A DNA stretch of 64,000 bases from Thereva unica (Eukaryota; Arthropoda; Insecta; Diptera; Therevidae), in the NCBI GenBank assembly GCA_949987705.1, contig OX465286.1:20101676-20165675 (forward strand). The letters are read 5' to 3'. Position numbers and translations under genes: made by a program. The notes beneath the pieces were generated by a model, which was not told where the DNA came from, did not search any database, and saw only the letters and a program-made list of their open reading frames with translations. The stretch's first letter is position 1. Every line of letters starts with the position of its first letter. Shown piece by piece: positions 1 through 14,600 of this stretch.

Positions 1-3000
1 CAAAAATATCCCAAGGGGTACCCCTTTGCATAATTTCCGGTTTTGGGAAAATTCTGGAATGGCCCTTTTTTGGATGGGAAATTGTTAGGGACCTCCCAGG
101 GAGTCTGTGAATTCAATCCCACCCCGGGCTGACCAGTATTTCCCGAGATAATGGCCATTTCGCAACCCTCCTTTGGCCAATCACAAATGAAGCCATAACT
201 CCCGAACCCCTTGTTATTTCTGGACCAAATCAAGTGCGCTGAACTCGGTCGAGCGAGCCCTTTCCAACGATACCCTATTCATTAAGATCCCGGCACTTTC
301 GTGAAATCGACCAAAAATATCCCAAGGGGTATCCCTTTGCATAATTTCCGGGGAGCGAGCCCTTTCCAACGATACCCCATTCATTAAGATCCCAGCACTT
401 TCGCGAAATCGACCAAAAATATCCCAAGGGGTACCCCTTTGCATAATTTCCGGTTTTGGGAAAATTCTGGAATGGCCCTTTTTTGGATGGGAAATTGTTA
501 GGGACCTCCCAGGGAGTCTGTGAATTCAATCCCACCCCGGGCTGACCAGTATTTCCCGAGATAATGGCCATTTCGCAACCCTCCTTTGGCCAATCACAAA
601 AGAAGCCATAACTCCCGAACCCCTTGTTATTTCTGGACCAAATCAAGTGCGCTGAACTCGGGGGAGCGAGCCCTTTCCAACGATACCCCATTCATTAAGA
701 TCCCAGCACTTTCGCGAAATCGACCAAAAATATCCCAAGGGGTACCCCTTTGCATAATTTCCGGTTTTGGGAAAATTCTGGAATGGCCCTTTTTTGGATG
801 GGAAATTGTTAGGGACCTCCCAGGGAGTCTGTGAATTCAATCCCACCCCGGGCTGACCAGTATTTCCCGAGATAATGGCCGTTTCGCAACCCTCCTTTGG
901 CCATTCACAAAAGAGGCCATAACTCCCGAACCCCTTGTTATTTCTGGACCAAATCAAGTGCGCTGAACTCGGTCGAGCGAGCCCTTTCCAACGATACCCT
1001 ATTCATTAAGATCCCGGCACTTTCGTGAAATCGACCAAAAATATCCCAAGGGGTATCCCTTTGCATAATTTCCGGGGAGCGAGCCCTTTCCAACGATACC
1101 CCATTCATTAAGATCCCAGCACTTTCGCGAAATCGACCAAAAATATCCCAAGGGGTACCCCTTTGCATAATTTCCGGTTTTGGGAAAATTCTGGAATGGC
1201 CCTTTTTTGGATGGGAAATTGTTAGGGACCTCCCAGGGAGTCTGTAAATTCAATCCCACCCCGGGCTGACCAGTATTTCCCGAGATAATGGCCATTTCGC
1301 AACCCTCCTTTGGCCAATCACAAAAGAAGCCATAACTCCCGAACCCCTTGTTATTTCTGGACCAAATCAAGTGCGCTGAACTCGGGGGAGCGAGCCCTTT
1401 CCAACGATACCCCATTCATTAAGATCCCAGTATTTTCGTCAAATCGACCAAAAATATCCCAAGGGGTACCCCTTTGCATAATTTCCGGGGAGCGAGCCCT
1501 TTCCAACGATACCCCATTCATTAAGATCCCAGCACTTTCGCGAAATCGACCAAAAATATCCCAAGGGGTACCCCTTTGCATAATTTCCGGTTTTGGGAAA
1601 ATTCTGGAATGGCCCTTTTTTGGATGGGAAATTGTTAGGGACCTCCCAGGGAGTCTGTGAATTCAATCCCACCCCGGGCTGACCAGTATTTCCCGAGATA
1701 ATGGCCGTTTCGCAACCCTCCTTTGGCCATTCACAAAAGAGGCCATAACTCCCGAACCCCTTGTTATTTCTGGACCAAATCAAGTGCGCTGAACTCGGTC
1801 GAGCGAGCCCTTTCCAACGATACCCTATTCATTAAGATCCCGGCACTTTCGTGAAATCGACCAAAAATATCCCAAGGGGTATCCCTTTGCATAATTTCCG
1901 GGGAGCGAGCCCTTTCCAACGATACCCCATTCATTAAGATCCCAGCACTTTCGCGAAATCGACCAAAAATATCCCAAGGGGTACCCCTTTGCATAATTTC
2001 CGGTTTTGGGAAAATTCTGGAATGGCCCTTTTTTGGATGGGAAATTGTTAGGGACCTCCCAGGGAGTCTGTGAATTCAATCCCACCCCGGGCTGACCAGT
2101 ATTTCCCGAGATAATGGCCATTTCGCAACCCTCCTTTGGCCAATCACAAAAGAAGCCATAACTCCCGAACCCCTTGTTATTTCTGGACCAAATAAAGTGC
2201 GCTGAACTCGGGGGAGCGAGCCCTTTCCAACGATACCCCATTCATTAAGATCCCAGCACTTTCGCGAAATCGACCAAAAATATCCCAAGGGGTACCCCTT
2301 TGCATAATTTCCGGTTTTGGGAAAATTCTGGAATGGCCCTTTTTTGGATGGGAAATTGTTAGGGACCTCCCAGGGAGTCTGTGAATTCAATCCCACCCCG
2401 GGCTGACCAGTATTTCCCGAGATAATGGCCGTTTCGCAACCCTCCTTTGGCCATTCACAAAAGAGGCCATAACTCCCGAACCCCTTGTTATTTCTGGACC
2501 AAATCAAGTGCGCTGAACTCGGTCGAGCGAGCCCTTTCCAACGATACCCTATTCATTAAGATCCCGGCACTTTCGTGAAATCGACCAAAAATATCCCAAG
2601 GGGTATCCCTTTGCATAATTTCCGGGGAGCGAGCCTTTCCAACGATACCCCATTCATTAAGATCCCAGCACTTTCGCGAAATCGACCAAAAATATCCCAA
2701 GGGGTACCCCTTTGCATAATTTCCGGTTTTGGGAAAATTCTGGAATGGCCCTTTTTTGGATGGGAAATTGTTAGGGACCTCCCAGGGAGTCTGTGAATTC
2801 AATCCCACCCAGGGCTGACCAGTATTTCCCGAGATAATGGCCGTTTCGCAACCCTCCTTTGGCCATTCACAAAAGAGGCCATAACTCCCGAACCCCTTGT
2901 TATTTCTGGACCAAATCAAGTGCGCTGAACTCGGGGGAGCGAGCCCTTTCCAACGATACCCCATTCATTAAGATCCCAGTATTTTCGTCAAATCGACCAA

Positions 3001-4171
3001 AAATATCCCAAGGGGTACCCCTTTGCATAATTTCCGGGGAGCGAGCCCTTTCCAACGATACCCCATTCATTAAGATCCCAGCACTTTCGCGAAATCGACC
3101 AAAAATATCCCAAGGGGTACCCCTTTGCATAATTTCCGGTTTTGGGAAAATTCTGGAATGGCCCTTTTTTGGATGGGAAATTGTTAGGGACCTCCCAGGG
3201 AGTCTGTGAATTCAATCCCACCCAGGGCTGACCAGTATTTCCCGAGATAATGGCCGTTTCGCAAACCTCCTTTGGCCATTCACAAAAGAGGCCATAACTC
3301 CCGAACCCCTTGTTATTTCTGGACCAAATCAAGTGCGCTGAACTCGGGGGAGCGAGCCCTTTCCAACGATACCCCATTCATTAAGATCCCAGTATTTTCG
3401 TCAAATCGACCAAAAATATCCCAAGGGGTACCCCTTTGCATAATTTCCGGGGAGCGAGCCCTTTCCAACGATACCCCATTCATTAAGATCCCAGCACTTT
3501 CGCGAAATCGACCAAAAATATCCCAAGGGGTACCCCTTTGCATAATTTCCGGTTTTGGGAAAATTCTGGAATGGCCCTTTTTTGGATGGGAAATTGTTAG
3601 GGACCTCCCAGGGAGTCTGTGAATTCAATCCCACCCAGGGCTGACCAGTATTTCCCGAGATAATGGCCGTTTCGCAACCCTCCTTTGGCCATTCACAAAA
3701 GAGGCCATAACTCCCGAACCCCTTGTTATTTCTGGACCAAATCAAGTGCGCTGAACTCGGGGGAGCGAGCCCTTTCCAACGATACCCCATTCATTAAGAT
3801 CCCAGTATTTTCGTCAAATCGACCAAAAATATCCCAAGGGGTACCCCTTTGCATAATTTCCGGTTTTGGGAAAATTCTGGAATGGCCCTTTTTTGGATGG
3901 GAAATTGTTAGGGACCTCCCAGGGAGTCTGTGAATTCAATCCCACCCCGGGCTGACCAGTATTTCCCGAGATAATGGCCGTTTCGCAACCCTCCTTTGGC
4001 CATTCACAAAAGAGGCCATAACTCCCGAACCCCTTGTTATTTCTGGACCAAATCAAGTGCGCTGAACTCGGTCGAGCGAGCCCTTTCCAACGATACCCTA
4101 TTCATTAAGATCCCGGCACTTTCGTGAAATCGACCAAAAATATCCCAAGGGGTACCCCTTTGCATAATTTC
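1..4171. repeat. Satellite sub-block A: 413-bp units mixed with 310-bp units
   Basis: Successive TTTTGGGAAAATTCTGG boxes are spaced mostly 413 bp apart, with some at 310. The longer unit is a 310-bp monomer plus a 103-bp extra module running from GGAGCGAGCCC to CATAATTTCCGG, joined directly to the next module at a CGG/GGG junction (for example at about 348-351). The extra module and its neighbour carry different bases at the TTTCG(TG/CG/TC)AAATCG site, so they are old, separately evolving modules. The combined 724-bp pattern (413 + 311) recurs at 214 and 938. Confidence 0.9.
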
Positions 4172-7100
4172 CGGTTTTGGGAAAATTCTGGAGTGGCCCT
4201 TTTTTGGATGGAAAATTGTTAGGGACCTCCCAGGAGGTCTGTGAATTCAATCCCACCCCGGGCTGACCAGTATTTCCCGAGATAATGGCCATTTCGCAAC
4301 CCTCCTTTGGCCAATCACAAAAGAAGCCATAACTCCCGAACCCTTTGTTATTTCTGGACCAAATCAAGTGCGCTGAACTCGGGGGAGCGAGCCATTTCCA
4401 ACGATACCCCATTCATTAAGATCCCAGTATTTTCGTCAAATCGACCAAAAATATCCCAAGGGGTATCCCTTTGCATAATTTCCGGTTTTGGGAAAATTCT
4501 GGAATGGCCCTTTTTTGGATGGGAAATTGTTAGGGACCTCCCAGGGAGTCTGTGAATTCAATCCCACCCCGGGCTGACCAGTATTTCCCGAGATAATGGC
4601 TGTTTCGCAACCCTCCTTTGGCCATTCACAAAAGAGGCCATAACTCCCGAACCCCTTGTTATTTCTGGACCAAATAAAGTCCGCTGAACTCGGGGGAGCG
4701 AGCCCTTTCCAACGATATCCCATTCATTAAGATCCCAGCACTTTCGTGAAATCGACCAAAAATATCCCAAGGGGTACACTTTTGCATATTTTCCGGTTTT
4801 GGGAAAATTCTGGAGTGGCCCCTTTTTGGATGGGAAATTGTTAGGGGTCACCCAGGGAGTCTGTGAATTCAATCCCACCCCGGGCTAACCAGTATTTCCC
4901 GAGATAATGGCCATTTCGCAACCCCTTCTTTGGCCATTCACTAAAGAGGAAATAACTCCCGAACCCCTTGTTATTTCTGGACCAAATAAAGTCCGCTGAA
5001 CTCGTGGGAGCGAGCCCTTTCCAACGATACCCCATTCATTAAGATCCTAGCACTTTCGTGAAATCGACCAAAAATATCCCAAGGGGTACCCCTTTGCATA
5101 TTTTCCGGTTTTGGGAAAATTCTGGAGTGGCCCTTTTTTGGATGGGAAATTGTTAGGGACCTCCCAGGGAGTCTGGGAATTCAATCCCACCCCGGGCTGA
5201 CCAGTGTTTCCCGAGATAATGGCCGTTTCGCAACCCTCCTTTAGCCATTCACAAAAGAGGCCATAGCTCCCGAACCCCTTGTTATTTCTGGACCAAATAA
5301 AGTGCACTGAACTCGGGGGAGCGAGCCCTTCCCAACGATACCCCATTCATTAAGATCCTAGCACTTTCGTGAAATCGACCAAAAATATCCCAAGGGGTAC
5401 ACTTTTGCATATTTTACGGTTTTGGGAAAATTCTGGATTGGCCCTTTTTTGGATGGGAAATTGTTAGGGACCTCCCAGGGAGTCTGTGAATTCAATCCCA
5501 CCCCGGGCTGACCAGTATTTCCCGAGATAATGGCCATTTCGCAACCCTCCTTTTGGCCATTCACAAAAGAGGCCATAACTCCCGAACCCCTTGTTATTTC
5601 TGGACCAAATAAAGTGCGCTGAACTCGGGGGAGCGATCCGTTTCCCACGATACCCCATTCATTAAGATCCAAGCACTTTCGTGAAATCGACCAAAAATAT
5701 CCCAAGGGTACCCCTTTGCATATTTTCCGGTTTTGGGAAAATTCTGGAGTGGCCCTTTTTTGGATGGGAAATTGTTAGGGACCTCCCAGGGAGTCTGTGA
5801 ATTCAATCCCACCCCGGGCTGACCAGTATTTCCCGAGATAATGGCCGTCTCGCAACCCTCCTTTAGCCATTCACAAAAGAGGCCATAACTCCCGAACCCC
5901 TTGTTATTTCTGGACCAAATAAAGTGCGCTGAACTCGGGGGAGCGAGCCCTTTCCAACGATACCCCATTCATTAAGACCCCAGCACTTTCGTGAAATCGA
6001 CCAAAAATATCCCAAGGGGTGTCCCCTTTGCATAATTTCCGGTTTTGGGAAAATTCTGGAGTGGCCCCTTTTTGGATGGGAAATTGTTAGGGACCACCCA
6101 GGGAGTCTGTGAATTCAATCCCACCCCGGGCTGACCAGTATTTCCCGAGATAGTGAGAGATAATGGCCGTTTCGCAACCCTCCTTTGGCCATTCACAAAA
6201 GAGGCCATAACTCCCGAACCCCTTGTTATTTCTGGACCAAATATAGTGCGCTGAACTCGGGGGAGCGGGCCCTTTGCAACGATACCCCATTCATTAAGAT
6301 TCCAGCACTTTCGTGAAATCGACCAAAAATATCCCAAGGGGTACCCCTTTGCATATTTTCCGGTTTTGGGAAAATTCTGGAGTGGCTCTTTTTTGGATGG
6401 GAAATTGTTAGGGACCTCCGAGGGAGTCTGTGAATTCAATCCCACCCGGGCTGACCAGTATTTCCCGAGATAAAGGCCATTTCGCAACCCTCCTTTGGCC
6501 ATTCACAAAAGAGGCCATAACTCCCGAACCCCTTCTTATTTCTGGACCAAATAAAGTGCGCTGAGCTCGGGGGAGCGAGCCCTTTCCAACGATACCCCAT
6601 TCATTAAGATCCAAGCACTTTCGTGAAATCGACCAAAAATATCCCAAGGGGTACCCCTTTGCATAATTTCCGGTTTTGGGAAAATTCTGGAGTTCCCCTT
6701 TTTTGGATGGGAAATTGTTAGGGACCTCCCAGGGAGTCTGTGAATTCAATCCCACCCCAGGCTCACCAGTATTTCCGGAGACAATGGCCATTTCGCAACC
6801 CTCCTTTGGCCATTCACAATAGAGGCCATAACTCCCGAACCCCTTGTTGTTTCTGGACCAAATAAAGTGCGCTGAACTCGGGGGAGCGAGACCTTTCCAA
6901 CGGTACCCCATTCATTAAGATCCCAACACTTTCGTGAAATCGACCAAAAATATCCCAGGGCCCTTTGAATAATTTCCGGTTTTGGGAAAATTCTGGAGTG
7001 GCCCCTTTTTGGATGGGAAATTGTTAGGAAACACCCAGGGAGTCTGTGAATTCAATCCCACCCCGGGCTGACCAGTATTTCCCGAGATAATGGCCGTTTC

Positions 7101-8641
7101 GCAACCCTCCTTTGGCCATTCACAAAAGAGGCCATAACTCCCGAACCCCTTGTTATTTCTGGACCAAATAAAGTGCGCTGAACTCGGGGGAGCGAGACCT
7201 TTCCAACGGTACCCCATTCATTAAGATCCCAACACTTTCGTGAAATCGACCAAAAATATCCCAGGGCCCTTTGCATAATTTCCGGTTTTGGGAAAATTCT
7301 GGAGTGGCCCTTTTTTGGATGGAAAATTGTTAGGGACCTCCCAGGGAGTCTGTGAATTCAATCCCACCCCGGTCTGACCAGTATTTCCCGAGATAATGGC
7401 CATTTCGCAACCCTCCTTTGGCCATTCACAAAAGAGGCCATAACTCCCGAACCCCTTGTTATTTCTGGACCAAATAAAGTGCGCTGAACTCGGGGGAGCG
7501 ATCCGTTTCCCACGATACCCCATTCATTAAGATCCAAGCACTTTCGTGAAATCGACCAAAAATATCCCAAGGGGTACCCCTTTGCATAATTTCCGGTTTT
7601 GGGAAAATTCTGGAGTGGCCCTTTTTTGGATGGAAAATTGTTAGGGACCTCCCAGGGAGTCTGTGAATTCAATTCCACCCCGGTCTGACCAGTATTTCCC
7701 GAGATAATGGCCATTTCGCAACCCTCCTTTGGCCATTCACAAAAGAGGCCATAACTCCCGAACCCCTTGTTATTTCTGGACCAAATAAAGTGCGCTGAAC
7801 TCGGGGGAGCGAGCCCTTTCCAACGATACCACATTCATTAAGATCCAAGCACTTTCGTGAAATCGACCAAAAATATCCCAAGGGGTACCCCTTTGCATAA
7901 TTTCCGGTTTTGGGAAAATTCTGGAGTGGCCCTTTTTTGGATGGGAAATTGTTAGGGACCTCCCAGGGAGTCTGTGAATTCAATCCCACCCCAGGCTGAC
8001 CAGTATTTCCCGAGACAATGGCCATTTCGCAACCCTCCTTTGGCCATTCACAATAGAGGCCATAACTCCCGAACCCCTTGTTGTTTCTGGACCAAATAAA
8101 GTGCGCCGAACTCGGGGGAGCGAGCCCTTTCCAACGGTACCCCATTCATTAAGATCCCAACACTTTCGTGAAATCGACCAAAAATATCCCAAGGGCCCTT
8201 TGCATAATTTCCGGTTTTGGGAAAATTCTGGAGTGGCCCCTTTTTGGATGGGAAATTGTTAGGAAACACCCAGGGAGTCTGTGAATTCAATCCCACCCCG
8301 GGCTGACCAGTATTTCCCGAGATAATGGCCGTTTCGCAACCCTCCTTTGGCCATTCACAAAAGAGGCCATGGAAATTGTTAGGGACCCCCCAGGGAGTCT
8401 GTGAATTCAATCCCACCCCGGGCTGACCAGTATTTCCCGAGACAATGGCCATTTCGCAACAATCCTTTGGCCATTCACAAAAGAGGCCATAACTCCCGAA
8501 CCCCTTGTTATTTCTGGACCAAATAAAGTGCGCTGAACTCGGGGGAGCGATCCGTTTCCCACGATACCCCATTCATTAAGATCCAAGCACTTTCGTGAAA
8601 TCGACCAAAAATATCCCAAGGGGTACCCCTTTGCATAATTT
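4172..8641. repeat. Satellite sub-block B: diverged monomers
   Basis: Monomers here are 305-322 bp and differ from each other at many sites. Examples are TATTTTCCGG for TAATTTCCGG, GGGTCACCCAGG for GGACCTCCCAGG, AATAAAGTCC for AATAAAGTGC, and a 12-bp extra AGTGAGAGATAA-like segment near 6,150. Two irregular junctions occur: CCCAGGGCCCTTTG forms at about 6,957 and 7,263, and a 121-bp partial duplication at 8,250-8,491. This is the least homogenised part of the left half. Confidence 0.85.
8250..8491. repeat. 121-bp tandem partial duplication inside a monomer
   Basis: The segment from GGAAATTGTTAGG to AAAGAGGCCAT is present twice back to back (8,250-8,370 and 8,371-8,491), producing a 431-bp monomer. 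The two copies differ at several positions (GGAAACACCC against GGGACCCCCC; GATAATGGCC against GACAATGGCC), so the second is not a fresh copy of the first and probably came from another monomer. Confidence 0.8.
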
Positions 8642-11600
8642 CCGGTTTTGGGAAAATTCTGGAGTGGCCCCTTTTTGGATGGGAAATTGTTAGGGACCTC
8701 CCAGGGAGTCTGTGAATTCAATCCCACCCCGGGCTGGCCAGTATTTCCCGAGACAATGGCCATTTCGCAACCCTCCTTTGCCATTCACAAAAGAGGCCAT
8801 AACTCCCGAACCCCTTGTTATTTCTGGACCAAATAAAGTGCGCTGAACTCGGGGGAGCGATCCGTTTCCCACGATACCCCATTCATTAAGATCCAAGCAC
8901 TTTCGTGAAATCGACCAAAAATATCCCAAGGGGTACCCCTTTGCATAATTTCCGGTTTTGGGAAAATTCTGGAGTGGCCCCTTTTTGGATGGGAAATTGT
9001 TAGGGACCTCCCAGGGAGTCTGTGAATTCAATCCCACCCCGGGCTGGCCAGTATTTCCCGAGACAATGGCCATTTCGCAACCCTCCTTTGCCATTCACAA
9101 AAGAGGCCATAACTCCCGAACCCCTTGTTATTTCTGGACCAAATAAAGTGCGCTGAACTCGGGGGAGCGATCCGTTTCCCACGATACCCCATTCATTAAG
9201 ATCCAAGCACTTTCGTGAAATCGACCAAAAATATCCCAAGACCCCTTTGCATAATTTCCGGTTTTGGGAAAATTCTGGAGTGGCCCTATTTTGGATGGGA
9301 AATTGTTAGGAACCTCCCAGGGAGTCTGTGAATTCAATCCCACTCCGGGCTGACCAGTATTTCCCGAGATAATGGCCATTTCGCAACCCTCCTTTGCCAT
9401 TCACAAAAGAGGCCATAACTCCCGAACCCCTTGTTATTTCTGGACCAAATAAAGTGCACTGCACTCGGGGGAGTGAGCCCTTTCCAACGAAATCCCATTC
9501 ATTAAGATCCCAGCATTTTCGTGAAATCGACCAAAAATATCCCAAGGGGTACCCCTTTGCATATTTTCCGGTTTTGGGAAAATTCTGGAGTGGCCCCTTT
9601 TTGGATGGGAAATTGTTAGGGACCCCCCAGGGAGTCTGTGAATTCAATCCCACCCCGGGCTGCCCAGTATTTCCCGATATAATGGCCATTTCCCAACCCT
9701 CCTTTGCCATTCACAAAAGAGGCCATAACTCCCGAGAACCCCTTGTTATTTCTGGACCAAATAAGGGGGAGCGAGCCCTTTCCAACGATACCCTATTCGT
9801 GAAGATCCAAGCACTTTCGTGAAATCGACCAAAAATATCCCAAGACCCCTTTGCATAATTTCCGGTTTTGGGAAAATTCTGGAGTGGCCCCTTTTTGGAT
9901 GGGAAATTGTTAGGGACCTCCTAGGGAGTCTGTAAATTCAATCCCACCCCGGGCTGGCCAGTATTTCCCGAGACAATGGCCATTTCGCAACCCTCCTTTG
10001 CCATTCACAAAAGAGGCCATAACTCCCGAACCCCTTGTTATTTCTGGACCAAATAAAGTGCGCTGCACTCGGGGGAGCGAGCCCTTTCCAACGATACCCT
10101 ATTCATTAAGATCCAAGCACTTTAGTGAAATCGACCAAAAATATTCTAAGACCCCTTTGCATAATTTCCGGTTTTGGGAAAATTCTGGAGTGGCCCCTTT
10201 TTGGATGGGAAATTGTTAGGGACCTCCCAGGGAGTCTGTGAATTCAATCCCACCCCGGGCTGGCCAGTATTTCCCGAGACAATGGCCATTTCGCAACCCT
10301 CCTTTGCCATTCACAAAAGAGGCCATAACTCCCGAACCCCTTGTTATTTCTGGACCAAATAAAGTGCGCTGAACTCGGGGGACCGAGCCCTTTCGAACGA
10401 TACCCTATTCATTAAGATCCAAGCACTTTCGTGAAATCGACCAAAAATATCCCAAGACCCCTTTGCATAATTTCCGGTTTTGGGAAAATTCTGGAGTGGC
10501 CCTTTTTTGGATGGGAAATTGTTAGGGACCTCCCAGGGAGTCTGTGACTTCAATCCCACTCCGGGCTGACCAGTATTTCCAAGCACTTTCGTGAAATCGA
10601 CCAAAAATATTCCAAGACCCCTTTGCATAATTCACAAAATTTCGCAACCCTCCTTTGCCATTCACAAAAGAGGCCATAACTCCCGAACCCCTTGTTATTT
10701 CTGGACCAAATAAAGTGCGCTGAACTCGGGGGAGCGATCCCTTTCCAACGATACCCCATTCATTAAGATCCAAGCACTTTCGTGAAATCGACCAAAAATA
10801 TCCCAAGGGGTACCCCTTTGCATAATTTCCGGTTTTGGGAAAATTCTGGAGTGGCCCCTTTTTGGATGGGAAATTGTTAGGGACCTCCCAGGGAGTCTGT
10901 GAATTCAATCCCACCCCGGGCTGGCCAGTATTTCCCGAGACAATGGCCATTTCGCAACCCTCCTTTGCCATTCACAAAAGAGGCCATAACTCCCGAACCC
11001 CTTGTTATTTCTGGACCAAATAAAGTGCGCTGAACTCGGGGGAGCGATCCCTTTCCAACGATACCCCATTCATTAAGATCCAAGCACTTTCGTGAAATCG
11101 ACCAAAAATATCCCAAGGGGTACCCCTTTGCATAATTTCCGGTTTTGGGAAAATTCTGGAGTGGCCCCTTTTTGGATGGGAAATTGTTAGGGACCTCCCA
11201 GGGAGTCTGTGAATTCAATCCCACCCCGGGCTGGCCAGTATTTCCCGAGACAATGGCCATTTCGCAACCCTCCTTTGCCATTCACAAAAGAGGCCATAAC
11301 TCCCGAACCCCTTGTTATTTCTGGACCAAATAAAGTGCGCTGAACTCGGGGGAGCGATCCCTTTCCAACGATACCCCATTCATTAAGATCCAAGCACTTT
11401 CGTGAAATCGACCAAAAATATCCCAAGGGGTACCCCTTTGCATAATTTCCGGTTTTGGGAAAATTCTGGAGTGGCCCCTTTTTGGATGGGAAATTGTTAG
11501 GGACCTCCCAGGGAGTCTGTGAATTCAATCCCACCCCGGGCTGGCCAGTATTTCCCGAGACAATGGCCATTTCGCAACCCTCCTTTGCCATTCACAAAAG

Positions 11601-14600
11601 AGGCCATAACTCCCGAACCCCTTGTTATTTCTGGACCAAATAAAGTGCGCTGAACTCGGGGGAGCGATCCCTTTCCAACGATACCCCATTCATTAAGATC
11701 CAAGCACTTTCGTGAAATCGACCAAAAATATCCCAAGACCCCTTTGCATAATTTCCGGTTTTGGGAAAATTCTGGAGTGGCCCCTTTTTGGATGGGAAAT
11801 TGTTAGGGACCTCCTAGGGAGTCTGTAAATTCAATCCCACCCCGGGCTGGCCAGTATTTCCCGAGACAATGGCCATTTCGCAACCCTCCTTTGCCATTCA
11901 CAAAAGAGGCCATAACTCCCGAACCCCTTGTTATTTCTGGACCAAATAAAGTGCGCTGAACTCGGGGGAGCGATCCCTTTCCAACGATACCCCATTCATT
12001 AAGATCCAAGCACTATCGTGAAATCGACCAAAAATATCCCAAGACCCCTTTGCATAATTTCCGGTTTTGGGAAAATTCTGGAGTGGCCCCTTTTTGGATG
12101 GGAAATTGTTAGGGACCTCCTAGGGAGTCTGTAAATTCAATCCCACCCCGGGCTGGCCAGTATTTCCCGAGACAATGGCCATTTCGCAACCCTCCTTTGC
12201 CATTCACAAAAGAGGCCATAACTCCCGAACCCCTTGTTATTTCTGGACCAAATAAAGTGCGCTGAACTCGGGGGAGCGAGCCCTTTCCAACGATACCCCA
12301 TTCATTAAGATCCAAGCACTTTCGTGAAATCGACCAAAAATATCCCAAGGGGTACCCCTTTGCATAATTTCCGGTTTTGGGAAAATTCTGGAGTGGCCCC
12401 TTTTTGGATGGGAAATTGTTAGGGACCTCCCAGGGAGTCTGTGAATTCAATCCCACCCCGGGCTGGCCAGTATTTCCCGAGACAATGGCCATTTCGCAAC
12501 CCTCCTTTGCCATTCACAAAAGAGGCCATAACTCCCGAACCCCTTGTTATTTCTGGACCAAATAAAGTGCGCTGAACTCGGGGGAGCGATCCCTTTCCAA
12601 CGATACCCCATTCATTAAGATCCAAGCACTTTCGTGAAATCGACCAAAAATATCCCAAGACCCCTTTGCATAATTTCCGGTTTTGGGAAAATTCTGGAGT
12701 GGCCCCTTTTTGGATAGGAAATTGTTAGGGACCTCCTAGGGAGTCTGTAAATTCAATCCCACCCCGGGCTGGCCAGTATTTCCCGAGACAATGGCCATTT
12801 CGCAACCCTCCTTTGCCATTCACAAAAGAGGCCATAACTCCCGAACCCCTTGTTATTTCTGGACCAAATAAAGTGCGCTGAACTCGGGGGAGCGATCCCT
12901 TTCCAACGATACCCCATTCATTAAGATCCAAGCACTTTCGTGAAATCGACCAAAAATATCCCAAGGGGTACCCCTTTGCATAATTTCCGGTTTTGGGAAA
13001 ATTCTGGAGTGGCCCCTTTTTGGATGGGAAATTGTTAGGGACCTCCCAGGGAGTCTGTGAATTCAATCCCACCCCGGGCTGGCCAGTATTTCCCGAGACA
13101 ATGGCCATTTCGCAACCCTCCTTTGCCATTCACAAAAGAGGCCATAACTCCCGAACCCCTTGTTATTTCTGGACCAAATAAAGTGCGCTGAACTCGGGGG
13201 AGCGATCCCTTTCCAACGATACCCCATTCATTAAGATCCAAGCACTTTCGTGAAATCGACCAAAAATATCCCAAGGGGTACCCCTTTGCATAATTTCCGG
13301 TTTTGGGAAAATTCTGGAGTGGCCCCTTTTTGGATGGGAAATTGTTAGGGACCTCCCAGGGAGTCTGTGAATTCAATCCCACCCCGGGCTGGCCAGTATT
13401 TCCCGAGACAATGGCCATTTCGCAACCCTCCTTTGCCATTCACAAAAGAGGCCATAACTCCCGAACCCCTTGTTATTTCTGGACCAAATAAAGTGCGCTG
13501 AACTCGGGGGAGCGATCCCTTTCCAACGATACCCCATTCATTAAGATCCAAGCACTTTCGTGAAATCGACCAAAAATATCCCAAGGGGTACCCCTTTGCA
13601 TAATTTCCGGTTTTGGGAAAATTCTGGAGTGGCCCCTTTTTGGATGGGAAATTGTTAGGGACCTCCCAGGGAGTCTGTGAATTCAATCCCACCCCGGGCT
13701 GGCCAGTATTTCCCGAGACAATGGCCATTTCGCAACCCTCCTTTGCCATTCACAAAAGAGGCCATAACTCCCGAACCCCTTGTTATTTCTGGACCAAATA
13801 AAGTGCGCTGAACTCGGGGGAGCGATCCCTTTCCAACGATACCCCATTCATTAAGATCCAAGCACTTTCGTGAAATCGACCAAAAATATCCCAAGGGGTA
13901 CCCCTTTGCATAATTTCCGGTTTTGGGAAAATTCTGGAGTGGCCCCTTTTTGGATGGGAAATTGTTAGGGACCTCCCAGGGAGTCTGTGAATTCAATCCC
14001 ACCCCGGGCTGGCCAGTATTTCCCGAGACAATGGCCATTTCGCAACCCTCCTTTGCCATTCACAAAAGAGGCCATAACTCCCGAACCCCTTGTTATTTCT
14101 GGACCAAATAAAGTGCGCTGAACTCGGGGGAGCGATCCCTTTCCAACGATACCCCATTCATTAAGATCCAAGCACTTTCGTGAAATCGACCAAAAATATC
14201 CCAAGACCCCTTTGCATAATTTCCGGTTTTGGGAAAATTCTGGAGTGGCCCCTTTTTGGATGGGAAATTGTTAGGGACCTCCTAGGGAGTCTGTAAATTC
14301 AATCCCACCCCGGGCTGGCCAGTATTTCCCGAGACAATGGCCATTTCGCAACCCTCCTTTGCCATTCACAAAAGAGGCCATAACTCCCGAACCCCTTGTT
14401 ATTTCTGGACCAAATAAAGTGCGCTGAACTCGGGGGAGCGATCCCTTTCCAACGATACCCCATTCATTAAGATCCAAGCACTATCGTGAAATCGACCAAA
14501 AATATCCCAAGACCCCTTTGCATAATTTCCGGTTTTGGGAAAATTCTGGAGTGGCCCCTTTTTGGATGGGAAATTGTTAGGGACCTCCTAGGGAGTCTGT

